The position numbers and the translations under genes were made by a program. Under the pieces are notes generated by a model. That model made no database searches, was not told the DNA's origin, and worked only from the letters and a program-made list of their open reading frames with translations. 64,000 bases of DNA, from positions 62,001-126,000 of the forward strand of contig JANNDY010000106.1 in NCBI GenBank assembly GCA_031378345.1, read 5' to 3'. Positions 40,610-49,164 of the stretch are shown here, one piece after another; the first letter of the stretch is position 1; each line of letters begins with the position of its first letter. The DNA comes from Emticicia sp031378345 (lineage in GTDB: Bacteria > Bacteroidota > Bacteroidia > Cytophagales > Spirosomataceae).

Positions 40610-41986
40610 ATGCAATCTTCTCGTAGAAAATTTATTCAAAACATTGGTGCAGCTTCAGTTTTATTAGCAACTGATAGCTTTGCCAAACCTTTCAATATTA
40701 TCAAGGACTTAAAGAAAATGAGTCCAAACGACAAACTTCGTTTTGCAACAATAGGCTTCGGAATTCAGGGTCATGGCGATACTCGTGCTGCCCTCAGAAA
40801 CCCTGATGTAGAATTTGTAGCAGCAGCCGATTTATACGATGGTCGCTTACTTCATGCTAAAGAAGCATTTAATAAAGACCTCTTCACAACTCGTGATTAC
40901 CGAGAAATTTTAGACAGAAAAGATATTGATGCCGTAATCGTTGCCACGCCTGACCATTGGCACGACCACATTAGCATTGCGGCAATGAAAGCTGGCAAAA
41001 ATGTATATTGCCAAAAACCAATGGTGCAGCACATTGACGAAGGGCATGCACTGATTGATACTTGGCGAAAAACAGGTAAAACCGTGCAAGTAGGTAGTCA
41101 GCCAAGTAGTGGTGCCGCTTATGCCGAAGCTCGCAGATTGATGGGTACAGGTGCAATCGGGGACCTAAATTTTATAGAAGCCACTTACGACCGATACAAT
41201 GCTTTGGGTGCATGGACCTATTCGATTCCGCCCGATGCCTCAGCAAAAACTATTGATTGGGATACTTTCTTGGGCGATGCTCCGAAACGCCCTTTTGATG
41301 CCACTCGTTTTTTCCGTTGGAGAAATTACCGTGATTATGGCACGGGGGTAGCAGGCGATTTATTCGTTCACCTCATTACTGGTATGCACTATGCTACGGG
41401 GGCAATCGGGCCCGAAAGAATTTATGCTTCGGGCGAACTCAGCTATTGGAAAGATGGGCGTGATGTGCCAGATGTAATGGTAACGGTACTTGATTATCCA
41501 GATACCGAAAAACACACTAAGTTTCAAGCAGTTTTGCGTGTAAACTTTGCCAATGCAGGAGCAATCAAAAATGTAACTCGTATTGTTGGAACTGAGGGCG
41601 AAATTTTGTGGAGTGCCGCAGGTTTGACACTCACAAAGCGAAAATTGCCAAAAGCTCCTGGCTATGGTGCAGGCGAAAGTTATGCGACATTCTCGAATGA
41701 TATGCAGGCAGAATACAAAAAAGAATATGATGCAAAATACGCAGAATCTGACCGTGTAGCTCCACCAGTACAAGAAATTAAATACGAAACACCAAAAGAA
41801 GACGACCCGCACGCACAACACTTCAAAAACTTCTTTGAAAATGTGCGTAAAGGAAGTCAAGAAACTGCCCAAGACCCCGTTTTTGGTTTCCGTGCGGCAG
41901 CACCAGCTTTAGCTTGTAATATTAGTTATTTCGATAAAAAAATCATTCATTGGGACCCAATTGCGATGAAGATTAAGAAAAAGTAA
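40610..41986 (+). CDS. Tat-exported Gfo/Idh/MocA family oxidoreductase (second of tandem pair)
   Basis: Paralogue of the preceding protein, 458 residues. Tat signal SSRRKFIQNIGAASVLLATD, nucleotide-binding LRFATIGFGIQGHGDT, QKPM in place of the usual EKP motif, catalytic GDLFVHLITGMHYATG, and the same HWDPIxMKxKKK C-terminus. The change of Glu to Gln in the E-K-P motif is notable, because the lysine is kept but its partner is altered; the activity or cofactor use may differ from that of the first copy. Tandem duplication is evident from the nearly identical 5' ends and shared length. Confidence 0.92.
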   Translation: MQSSRRKFIQNIGAASVLLATDSFAKPFNIIKDLKKMSPNDKLRFATIGFGIQGHGDTRAALRNPDVEFVAAADLYDGRLLHAKEAFNKDLFTTRDYREILDRKDIDAVIVATPDHWHDHISIAAMKAGKNVYCQKPMVQHIDEGHALIDTWRKTGKTVQVGSQPSSGAAYAEARRLMGTGAIGDLNFIEATYDRYNALGAWTYSIPPDASAKTIDWDTFLGDAPKRPFDATRFFRWRNYRDYGTGVAGDLFVHLITGMHYATGAIGPERIYASGELSYWKDGRDVPDVMVTVLDYPDTEKHTKFQAVLRVNFANAGAIKNVTRIVGTEGEILWSAAGLTLTKRKLPKAPGYGAGESYATFSNDMQAEYKKEYDAKYAESDRVAPPVQEIKYETPKEDDPHAQHFKNFFENVRKGSQETAQDPVFGFRAAAPALACNISYFDKKIIHWDPIAMKIKKK

Positions 41987-42000
41987 GAACTTTTTATTGT

Positions 42001-42102
42001 TTTAACCACGGAGGTTCACAGTGTTAAGGCACAGAGTAACAGATGTTTTTTGAAAAACTCTGTAAAACTTCGTCTAAAACTTGGCGAAACTCCGTGGTTA
42101 AA
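42001..42102. repeat. 13-bp perfect inverted repeat with nested hairpin
   Basis: TTTAACCACGGAG (42001-42013) and CTCCGTGGTTAAA (42090-42102) frame about 76 nt. Within the loop ACAGAGT (42031-42037) can pair with ACTCTGT (42057-42063). The words resemble dispersed intergenic repeats of Bacteroidota genomes. It lies between the Gfo/Idh tandem and the nuclease gene. Confidence 0.75.
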
Positions 42103-42145
42103 TGATTTCTTTTATATATAAGTTTCCAAACAAATTTTTACCAAA

Positions 42146-42928
42146 ATGACAAAAAAAATATCCATTCTTATATTATTAGTTTCAATTTCTTTACAAACTT
42201 TTGCTTGGGGAACAACAGGGCATCGTGTGGTGGGCGAAATTGCTGATTCGTATCTTTCAAGAAAAACAAAAAGAAGTATTCGAGAAATTTTAGGCAATGA
42301 ATCCGTTGCTATGTCGAGCAATTGGGCCGATTTTGCAAAGTCAGATTCTACGCTCAAATACTTAGACCCTTGGCATTATATCAATGTCAAAGCTGGCATG
42401 AATGCGACCGAATTTTCTAATTATTTAAAAAACGACACAGGAATAGATGCTTATACAAAACTCAATTTTTTGATTACAGAATTGAAAAACAAGCAAATTT
42501 CGCTCGAACAAAAGCGATTTTACCTTCGTTTGCTCATTCATATTGCGGGCGATATTCACCAACCAATGCACGTAAGTCGTGCCGAAGATTTGGGCGGAAA
42601 CAGAATAAGATTGTCGTGGTTTAATGAGCCAACCAACCTCCACGCCTTGTGGGACGACAAATTGATAACTTTTCAAAACCTGAGCTATACCGAATATGCC
42701 GCAAGTATTAATCATACCACCAAAGAACAACGCCAAGAGTGGCAGCAACAACCAATGTCGGAATGGTTTTTTGAATCTTACCAATTGGCAGATAAAGTTT
42801 ATGCAAGCGTAAAACCTGAGCAGAAACTAAGCTATCGTTATAACTTTGATAATGTAGAAATGCTTAACCAGCAACTATTGAAAGGTGGAGTGAGATTGGC
42901 TGGTTTGTTGAATGAGATTTTTGGTTGA
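42146..42928 (+). CDS. S1/P1-type zinc-dependent nuclease
   Basis: Secreted single-strand-specific nuclease family protein of 260 residues. The signal peptide (LILLVSISLQTFA) leaves a mature N-terminal Trp (WGTTGHRVVGEIAD), whose amino group binds zinc in this family. The other zinc ligands are visible as the N-terminal His in TGHR, Asp in SSNWAD, YLDPWHYIN, HIAGDIHQPMHVS and DLGGNRIRL...NLHALWDD. It degrades DNA or RNA outside the cell for nutrients. The stop is followed by a hairpin terminator. Its 3' end is overlapped for 91 bp by the read-through tail of the convergent operon's last gene. Confidence 0.95.
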   Translation: MTKKISILILLVSISLQTFAWGTTGHRVVGEIADSYLSRKTKRSIREILGNESVAMSSNWADFAKSDSTLKYLDPWHYINVKAGMNATEFSNYLKNDTGIDAYTKLNFLITELKNKQISLEQKRFYLRLLIHIAGDIHQPMHVSRAEDLGGNRIRLSWFNEPTNLHALWDDKLITFQNLSYTEYAASINHTTKEQRQEWQQQPMSEWFFESYQLADKVYASVKPEQKLSYRYNFDNVEMLNQQLLKGGVRLAGLLNEIFG

Positions 42929-43560
42929 AAGTGAAGGGTTGAAAATAATAATTTCAACCCTATTTTATTCTTCCCAATCAGGCAAGTATCTCTTCCCAAA
43001 TGTTGACAATATTTATCAGCCAAATATTGAATATCGTCAGATGTTTCTAAACATGCTGTTCCAGTATCAAACAGACGTAGAAAAGTACGGCGAGATACTT
43101 CAAATGTACGTTTTTTTACATTTGTTATTCGGAAATATAGCCCTTCAAAATAGCGTTTCCATTTTTTAGTATCTCCGTAATTTAATTCATCGGCTTCTTC
43201 GGCTGTGAGGTTTTCTTCTTGCCCAGCAATAGAGTTGAATTGTGAATAGAATACAGTTAATAAATCGCCATCAACGAAAACAATAAAATCCTTTAAATCA
43301 GATAGTTCTCTAACTGCATCTTCTACAATCAAACGCTCCTCGTCTGTGATGAGTTTAGGAACTCGTTTTCTGAAGATTACACGTGCTTCTTCGGGCGTTT
43401 CTACAACTTCAAAATCATTCGGAACTTCTTCGATGAGGTCTTTATATTTTTCTGGGCTATTTTTTACGATATAATATCGTATTCCACCTTTGGCAGTTTC
43501 GGTGGCTCTTATATAGTGGTCTTCGCCTTTTCGGTTGGTGTATTTGAATGGCTCGGTCAT
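42838..43560 (-). CDS. Unknown fifth protein of the HsdM-HsdS-ATPase-HNH operon
   Basis: This 240-residue soluble protein is not recognised with certainty. The N-terminal part (KYTNRKGEDHYIRATETAKG, then GGIRYYIVKNSPEKYKDLIEEVP) looks like a small beta-rich module that recurs in bacterial hypothetical proteins; a helical/beta middle follows (VEDAVRELSDLKDFIVFVDG). Its ATG overlaps the TGA of the HNH gene by 4 bp (ATGA), so it is the last gene of the operon. The final 50 residues are suspect: after about residue 190 the frame runs through the shared terminator and 91 bp into the nuclease gene. In another frame the DNA reads FGKRYLPDWEE followed by TAA at 42965-42967, just before the hairpin. 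A one-base frameshift near 43008 would restore that end. Confidence 0.65.
   Translation of the reverse strand: MTEPFKYTNRKGEDHYIRATETAKGGIRYYIVKNSPEKYKDLIEEVPNDFEVVETPEEARVIFRKRVPKLITDEERLIVEDAVRELSDLKDFIVFVDGDLLTVFYSQFNSIAGQEENLTAEEADELNYGDTKKWKRYFEGLYFRITNVKKRTFEVSRRTFLRLFDTGTACLETSDDIQYLADKYCQHLGRDTCLIGKNKIGLKLLFSTLHFQPKISFNKPANLTPPFNSCWLSISTLSKL
42936..42967. terminator. Hairpin terminator between nuclease gene and defence-like operon
   Basis: GGGTTGAAA and TTTCAACCC (42936-42944, 42952-42960) around ATAATAA, followed by TATTTTATT. Its symmetry lets it serve both convergent transcripts. Confidence 0.75.
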
Positions 43561-44303
43561 GGTAATTGTTTCAGGCGTTCTTTGAGAAAATAAATAGCTA
43601 CGCCAGCAAAAGCTATTGTTTGTTTTTCGTAATTACCAAGTATTTTTTTTAGAGTTGATACATCCGAAATAGAATCTATGAAAGGTTTAAATTTAGTTTC
43701 TGTTTTGATAAATTTTTCTCTTTCGTTCACAAGGCTTGGACAGTTCAAATTTAATCCATCAATTGTGCTTAGTAGCTCTTTTTCTTGAGAAGTTAAAGAA
43801 GAATAATTCCTGTAAAATTTATCAATGGTCTTAAAGCCGGCCTTATTCGGTAAAATAAATCCACCTTCTGTATATTGAATTAAGTCTTCACATTTTATAA
43901 CTTTACCTGTATATTGATTATGATGTGAATACCCTATAAATTTACTAATTAAGTTGTTGCCTTTTATAATATCACAATGATAATTTGTTTTTGATTTTCC
44001 TTTTGAATGAAGGCATGCAAGATATAAATTGAAATAATCTACCTCATTTTCAGAAAATATACTCTGTGGAAGAAAATGTTCAATAGTACTATTATTAAGG
44101 GCAATTTTTTGCATACAATAACAACATAACCCTCTTTGTTCTTTATATAGTTGTTCACGAAGAGATTTATATGATTTGTCAGATTGTAATGTCAGATAAG
44201 AAGGATATTTATCGACATTGCCTTCTGCTTGAAATTTTGCTCTTTCAGCAATAACAAAGTCAATAAGTTCTTGGCTTGGTTGTGTTTTTTGAATAAAAAG
44301 CAT
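43557..44303 (-). CDS. HNH endonuclease, PtuB-like (Septu/retron-associated family)
   Basis: This 248-residue protein has the features of TIGR02646-type HNH nucleases. The zinc-cysteine pair is in RGLCCYCMQKI, the HNH core is STIEHFLPQSIF, and a Cys/His/Asn segment follows with LACLHSKGKSKTNYHCDIIKG. Family members (PtuB in Septu, the HNH of retron Ec78-type systems) act with an ABC-type ATPase to cut nucleic acid during phage infection (family knowledge). The ATPase gene is immediately upstream; the ATG at 44303 lies 4 bp after its stop, a better start than the one at 44345, which overlaps it by 38 bp. It overlaps the next gene by 4 bp. Confidence 0.85.
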   Translation of the reverse strand: MLFIQKTQPSQELIDFVIAERAKFQAEGNVDKYPSYLTLQSDKSYKSLREQLYKEQRGLCCYCMQKIALNNSTIEHFLPQSIFSENEVDYFNLYLACLHSKGKSKTNYHCDIIKGNNLISKFIGYSHHNQYTGKVIKCEDLIQYTEGGFILPNKAGFKTIDKFYRNYSSLTSQEKELLSTIDGLNLNCPSLVNEREKFIKTETKFKPFIDSISDVSTLKKILGNYEKQTIAFAGVAIYFLKERLKQLP

Positions 44304-44307
44304 AGTC

Positions 44308-45654
44308 TTATAAATATAATGCTCTGAGCATATCAGCTTTGGCAAAGTTTGGATGATTTAGGTCGTAAGTATTTTCTAATTCTGTTCTAATTCCCTTTGC
44401 CTCATCAGTTTCTCCTCTACCACTTTCAATGAGAATTATGTATTTTTCAAAATCAATATCTACTTGCTTCAGACGTTTACTTGTATCCATTGCATCAATC
44501 AAAACTGTATCAACATCTTTGCCATAGAGGTAATTTAATTCCATAATCTTACCACCTTCCATCACAAAAGCATTATCTCTAACCGTACTTAAAACCAAAG
44601 GTGAGTGAGTTACAAAAACAGCTTGTGAAGAAGAGCCATTAGTAAGTGTTTTTTGTAATTCAGGCACGAATTCCCATTGCCAACTTGGGTGAGCAAAGGC
44701 ATCTGGTTCATCAAGTAAAAATAACGTTTTTATATCTAAAAATAACTCAACAGCACCTTGTATGCCCATTTTCTGCTTTTCTCCTTCACTTAATAGTTCA
44801 AAGATTAATACGTCTTCAATACCTTTTTTCTTGAACCTAACATCAATATCTTGAATATAACCACTGGCATACGATAATGAAAATAAGTCGAAAAGTTTAA
44901 GTTCTTTATTATCAATGATTTCTAATTTCATCAACTCTTCTAAACCAATATTATTTAAAGTAATATGATATTCTTCTTTTGAGTCAACATTCCCGTTGTT
45001 ATTTTGAACTAACCTATTGAAAAATGTAGTTAAATTTAACGAGGCAGACCAATAGTTTTCTTTTTTTGGGTCTCCAAGTAAAGTATAATCTGGTTTTTGA
45101 ATTTTAAGTGTAAGTATAACAAACTCATTGATATTGAATTTTTCTAAAAATGCACGTTTGGAAGTATCTTTAGAGGCAAGCAATGCCAATAAAGCAAATT
45201 TATAGTGTATCGTTTCCGAGTGTATTATGTTGAAAGGACGATTTGGATTCTTTTTGTCTTTCACATAGTCTTTAATTATACCCAACATTCTTTCTGAAAT
45301 CCCAGCGTAGTAAGATACGATTTTATTGGGTAAGGCATCTAAGGGGTCTATGGTTTTATCATTCTTGATACAAACAAAGCTATTTTTTTCGTACGTGATG
45401 GATATTTGTTCCAAATCAAAAGTATCCTTACTGCCAAATTGATAATTGATTTCAAACTCAAATGGGAAACCCTCAAATTTATTTTCAATGTCTCTCTGTG
45501 CTTCGATGAATATCATCAAAATAGCTTCTAATAAATTAGATTTCCCACTGGCGTTTTTACCTACAATTACCGCCACAGGATATTCTGGGTTGAGTTCCCA
45601 AGTGAAATCTTGTAGGTTTTTAAAGGATTTTATGTAGAGTTTAGTAATTCTCAT
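44308..45654 (-). CDS. ABC-type AAA ATPase, PtuA-like
   Basis: This 448-residue protein starts MRITKLYIKSFKNLQ, typical of the RecF/SMC/OLD-like group. Walker A is GKNASGKSNLLEA (about residues 35-47), the signature motif is LLSEGEKQKMGIQ, Walker B is FLLDEPDAFAHPSW, and the H-loop is VFVTHSPLVL. A short helical C-terminal region (about 385-448) replaces any nuclease domain, as in PtuA. PtuA-type ATPases bind the neighbouring HNH nuclease and gate its activity (family knowledge). The ATG at 45654 is chosen because the TTG at 45663 lies inside HsdS. The two genes are separated by one base (TAATATG), a coupling arrangement. Confidence 0.88.
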   Translation of the reverse strand: MRITKLYIKSFKNLQDFTWELNPEYPVAVIVGKNASGKSNLLEAILMIFIEAQRDIENKFEGFPFEFEINYQFGSKDTFDLEQISITYEKNSFVCIKNDKTIDPLDALPNKIVSYYAGISERMLGIIKDYVKDKKNPNRPFNIIHSETIHYKFALLALLASKDTSKRAFLEKFNINEFVILTLKIQKPDYTLLGDPKKENYWSASLNLTTFFNRLVQNNNGNVDSKEEYHITLNNIGLEELMKLEIIDNKELKLFDLFSLSYASGYIQDIDVRFKKKGIEDVLIFELLSEGEKQKMGIQGAVELFLDIKTLFLLDEPDAFAHPSWQWEFVPELQKTLTNGSSSQAVFVTHSPLVLSTVRDNAFVMEGGKIMELNYLYGKDVDTVLIDAMDTSKRLKQVDIDFEKYIILIESGRGETDEAKGIRTELENTYDLNHPNFAKADMLRALYL

Positions 45655-45655
45655 A

Positions 45656-47014
45656 TTATGCAAATATTTCGTTCTCGAATGCTTCTTTTGCTTGTTTTCT
45701 CAATTTCTCTGCTTTTTGTCTCAAGGAATTTGTTTTTTCTTTTTCGGCTGTTATATGGTTTGCTATTCTGTCTTGAATTTCTTTTGGTGGTAATGGAATT
45801 TGCAAATCTCTCAATTGTTTAGATGTAATTGCAGGATATATAGCTCCTGCCATAAAGAATGAAATTTGTTTAACTCCTACTTCTGATTTTAAAAATTCTA
45901 ATAAAAAAACTAAATTATAACTATTAAATGGACTAATTATCTGAAATCCAGATGAACACACATAGTCATTATATTTATTACTGACTAATGCGAATTTTCT
46001 TAGATTGGGTCGTGTTAGACCAATAATTAAATCGTTTTCTTTTATAATTTGTGTTGCCCTACTTGGTGCTTTCTCTGTTTCTATTTCTGAATAATCCGTA
46101 ATACCTAAGGTAGAATCAACAGAACCTATTTCAACATAGCGAAATGTGCTATTTCTATGCTTTTTATTTGTCCATGGACGGTTTTGGAACTTATAAATTT
46201 GACCTAATTTTGAAATAGGGTATTTAGTTTCTCTTAAAACTGTAAAAATATCTTGTTCTTCATCAATAACATATCCGTAATCCCATCGACTCAAATTCTT
46301 GAACCTTACAAACTGCAAGCCTTCTTTTTTTTCTAATGTTTTGGACTTTTCAATACCTAATTCTGAAAACAGATAGTTTTCTATATTTTTTTCTAACTCA
46401 TTAGCTTCATTTTCGGCTTCTTGAGCAGTGGTAATATTATACTTATGCTGCTCAACTATTCGTGCCTGAATATATAGGTCAGGCAATGGCACTTTAAATG
46501 ACAAGAAACTACTTTCATCTATACGTTGACGACCTGTTGAGCCGCTACTTAGGCTTTGGCAAAAATCATAAAAAGGCTTACTGGAAGTAATTAACACTAA
46601 AAATTCAGGAATAACCAACGATGTATCAACATCATAAATCGGGAATTCGTTAGAAACAATGGCATTGTCCACTTCTTTATTTGCTAAACCAAAAGCCCCA
46701 TTTCTTGCATCAATTCGGGAGTATAAAAATTGCCCTTCTTTTAGTACAAACTGTCTTTTGGTTTTAATTTCCTTACCCAGTACTTCGTCACGCAATTTTA
46801 CACCACTACCGTAGAGTTTCACTGTTACTCTTTTGTAGGTATAATCATCATTGATGATTATTGTATTTTTACTTTTCCGTAGTAAATTCCCAATTTTAAC
46901 AAGATTGTATCTACTGGAAAAAATTGTCTCTGTTGGTATGGCATTTAAAACACTCCAACTATATAGATTCTTAAATCTACTTGTTTTTAAAATTCTATAG
47001 TTCATTGAAGTCAT
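45656..47014 (-). CDS. hsdS: Type I restriction-modification specificity subunit (HsdS-like)
   Basis: This 452-residue protein has two target-recognition-domain halves (about 1-190 and 225-410), each ending in a conserved helix: IPEFLVLITSSKPFYDFCQ to PDLYIQARIVEQHK in the first, and SFFMAGAIYPAITSKQLRDL to PPKEIQDRIANHIT in the second. The long coiled C-terminus (KEKTNSLRQKAEKLRKQAKE) is the spacer helix. It sets the DNA sequence methylated by the HsdM partner. It overlaps HsdM by 4 bp (ATGA). No translocase gene accompanies it. Confidence 0.92.
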   Translation of the reverse strand: MTSMNYRILKTSRFKNLYSWSVLNAIPTETIFSSRYNLVKIGNLLRKSKNTIIINDDYTYKRVTVKLYGSGVKLRDEVLGKEIKTKRQFVLKEGQFLYSRIDARNGAFGLANKEVDNAIVSNEFPIYDVDTSLVIPEFLVLITSSKPFYDFCQSLSSGSTGRQRIDESSFLSFKVPLPDLYIQARIVEQHKYNITTAQEAENEANELEKNIENYLFSELGIEKSKTLEKKEGLQFVRFKNLSRWDYGYVIDEEQDIFTVLRETKYPISKLGQIYKFQNRPWTNKKHRNSTFRYVEIGSVDSTLGITDYSEIETEKAPSRATQIIKENDLIIGLTRPNLRKFALVSNKYNDYVCSSGFQIISPFNSYNLVFLLEFLKSEVGVKQISFFMAGAIYPAITSKQLRDLQIPLPPKEIQDRIANHITAEKEKTNSLRQKAEKLRKQAKEAFENEIFA

Positions 47015-49131
47015 AAATCATTCAAAAATGGGGGTTCTCTCAACAATGTCCCGTTTGTATCAATTTGATAATCATATTTGGTTTCTTTAGAAGTCCATAA
47101 ATGATTTTGGACTCTGTAATGTGCAAATTCTTGACTCAATGAATCTAATTCGTTGGTATCTTTACTTTGTCCTGTGCTACTGATACCTGCACTTTTTACT
47201 TCGGCAATAGGTACTTCATAATCAAAACGCTCTTTTACTTGTTCAAAAATTTCACGTTCGAGTTGTTCTTTTTCTTTCTTATGTACTTTATCTAATTTGA
47301 CATTGTGTTTGAATTCTACTTCTTCTATCACTTGGTGTTTAATATTATTAAACTTTATCTCATCTTCTTCCGTAAACTTTTTCAGAAAAACTAAGCTCGA
47401 TTTGACGCTTGCACCTGCCGAAACAAAAACTTCTTGCGGAATCGAAACAATCAATAATATTTTTGCTCTTCCTACAAGATACTCTCTTACTTTTTCAAGT
47501 TCCGCTCCATTCAGAAATCCTTCGGGTAATACTGCACCCATTCGTCCACCTTTTTGAAGTAAATTTAGACAACGCTCCATAAAAGCAACTTCTGTAAGGC
47601 TCGAATACTTAGTTGTTTCATAAAAATCTAAAATAGAAACCTCTCCGTTATTGTTTTTGCTTTTAATTTGGTGATACTTTTCTAAATCTGCTTGGTGAGA
47701 GTTGGTATAAGGCGTTTTATATTTTTCCTCATAGACTGCTTCGGGCTGTAACTCTTCTTCTTTTACAATCATTGAGCGGTATAGTCTCGAACCAAAAGGG
47801 GGATTTGTCAGAATTACATCAAATCTATTTTTATAGATTCCGTTTATATCCAGTAAGCCATCGTGATGATGAACACCGCTATGTCCATCACCCTGCATAA
47901 ACATATTCATTTTTGCCGTCCGAGCTGAGCGAGGTTCGGCATCCGTGCCATAAATACAATTATCAGATAAGAAATTTAGCCTTTTTTTTGCTTTAGTTGT
48001 ATCAATTTCTTCTTCTAACTTACTAAAAATAGATATAATTTTTCTAATAATTTCTTGCTTCTCAGAATCGTCGAGGTCATAAAAGTTTGAAACAAATAAT
48101 TTATCTCTAAACTTAACTTTTTGTCCTCGGATATTATCCGTAATTTCTAATTTGATTTTTTTGAAAGATTCAATCAAAAAGCCTCCGCTACCACAGCAAG
48201 GGTCGCAAATCAGCTCATTTTCTTTAGGGTCAAGTACAGAGACCATAAACTCAACCAAAGTTCTGGGTGTAAAAAACTGCCCCAAATCTCCTCGGAAAGT
48301 TTTCCCTAAAAACTCCTCAAAAGCAACACCTTTGATGTCTTCGGGTACTTCTGATAAATTGTAATTTTTTAATTTATCAAGAATTTGTTCAAAACTAATA
48401 TCTTTAACCCTTAATGTGTCATTAGTCTCAAAAATCCTGTCAACTTCACGTTCTTTTTTTATCTGATTGAATAATTCAATATGCGTTAATTTCGAGGCTT
48501 TAAAGTCTTCTTTTGTGTAAGGTATGCCACTTTCACGCTCTTTTGTAATTTTTATAAATAGAATTTTAGCGATTTCATCAAATGCCATTTCTGGCGAAAA
48601 CTTATCGTTATTCCTAATTATATCATGGCATGAGAAAAAGATATTTTTGAATTCTTCTTTAGAAAAATTTTTTTCTGGCTTAGGAAAATTACTTTTTTCA
48701 ATATCGTTATAGTTGGGAATATCAGAAATCTCAATTAATTGAACATCTGTATCGCTCAAGCGAATTAGTTCAAATGTTCTGAAAAGAATTTCAGCTTTCT
48801 TTGAATAATAAGCAAGTGCAAAGAATTTAGCACCAATCAAAATAGAATAGTTCTCCGTGAGAATAAAATCGTTCTTTTTGGGTTCTTGCTCTCCCAAGCA
48901 ATTGATAACTATTGTAATCTTATTTTTATATTCAATTTCTATAGTATTTAAAGAAGAGAATGGAGAAAAGTGGGTTAGTTTATTTTGTTCCATTTCATCT
49001 GCAAAATAGCCACACTTTTGGATAATTTCAAAAACGGTTTTTTGCCTAAATTCTTTCATTGAATTCGTTTCTATCCAAGCATTTTTTATTGGAACAATTT
49101 CTTTATTGTTATTTCTATATTTTATTTCCAT
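47011..49131 (-). CDS. N6-adenine DNA methylase (HsdM-like) with N-terminal accessory domain
   Basis: This 706-residue protein has an N-terminal region (about 1-180) resembling the HSDR_N fold: strands IEIEYKNKITIVINCLG and YSILIGAKFFALAYYSKKAE, without a clear PD-(D/E)xK triad. A helical linker follows, then the HsdM catalytic domain (about 255-600) with motif I DPCCGSGGFLIE and the catalytic NPPFG (motif IV). The C-terminal segment is coiled. It would methylate adenine in the site chosen by HsdS. The start at 49131 is used because the TTG at 49167 lies in the promoter -7 box. It is the first gene of the five-gene coupled operon. Confidence 0.92.
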   Translation of the reverse strand: MEIKYRNNNKEIVPIKNAWIETNSMKEFRQKTVFEIIQKCGYFADEMEQNKLTHFSPFSSLNTIEIEYKNKITIVINCLGEQEPKKNDFILTENYSILIGAKFFALAYYSKKAEILFRTFELIRLSDTDVQLIEISDIPNYNDIEKSNFPKPEKNFSKEEFKNIFFSCHDIIRNNDKFSPEMAFDEIAKILFIKITKERESGIPYTKEDFKASKLTHIELFNQIKKEREVDRIFETNDTLRVKDISFEQILDKLKNYNLSEVPEDIKGVAFEEFLGKTFRGDLGQFFTPRTLVEFMVSVLDPKENELICDPCCGSGGFLIESFKKIKLEITDNIRGQKVKFRDKLFVSNFYDLDDSEKQEIIRKIISIFSKLEEEIDTTKAKKRLNFLSDNCIYGTDAEPRSARTAKMNMFMQGDGHSGVHHHDGLLDINGIYKNRFDVILTNPPFGSRLYRSMIVKEEELQPEAVYEEKYKTPYTNSHQADLEKYHQIKSKNNNGEVSILDFYETTKYSSLTEVAFMERCLNLLQKGGRMGAVLPEGFLNGAELEKVREYLVGRAKILLIVSIPQEVFVSAGASVKSSLVFLKKFTEEDEIKFNNIKHQVIEEVEFKHNVKLDKVHKKEKEQLEREIFEQVKERFDYEVPIAEVKSAGISSTGQSKDTNELDSLSQEFAHYRVQNHLWTSKETKYDYQIDTNGTLLREPPFLNDL

Positions 49132-49164
49132 GTAATCGGGGAACACCTTGCCTGTTAAATTTAG

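Noticed and set aside
41360..41872. 170-codon open frame on the minus strand
   Set aside because: Antisense to the second Gfo/Idh gene, which has clear family motifs; composition (Phe, Cys, Trp) is that of a shadow frame.
43360..43557. Reading the fifth operon protein as an anti-CRISPR or immunity protein
   Set aside because: No sequence evidence for either; it is left as unknown.
48400..49131. Reading the HsdM N-terminus as an active restriction nuclease
   Set aside because: The HSDR_N-like strands are visible but I could not find a PD-(D/E)xK set of residues.
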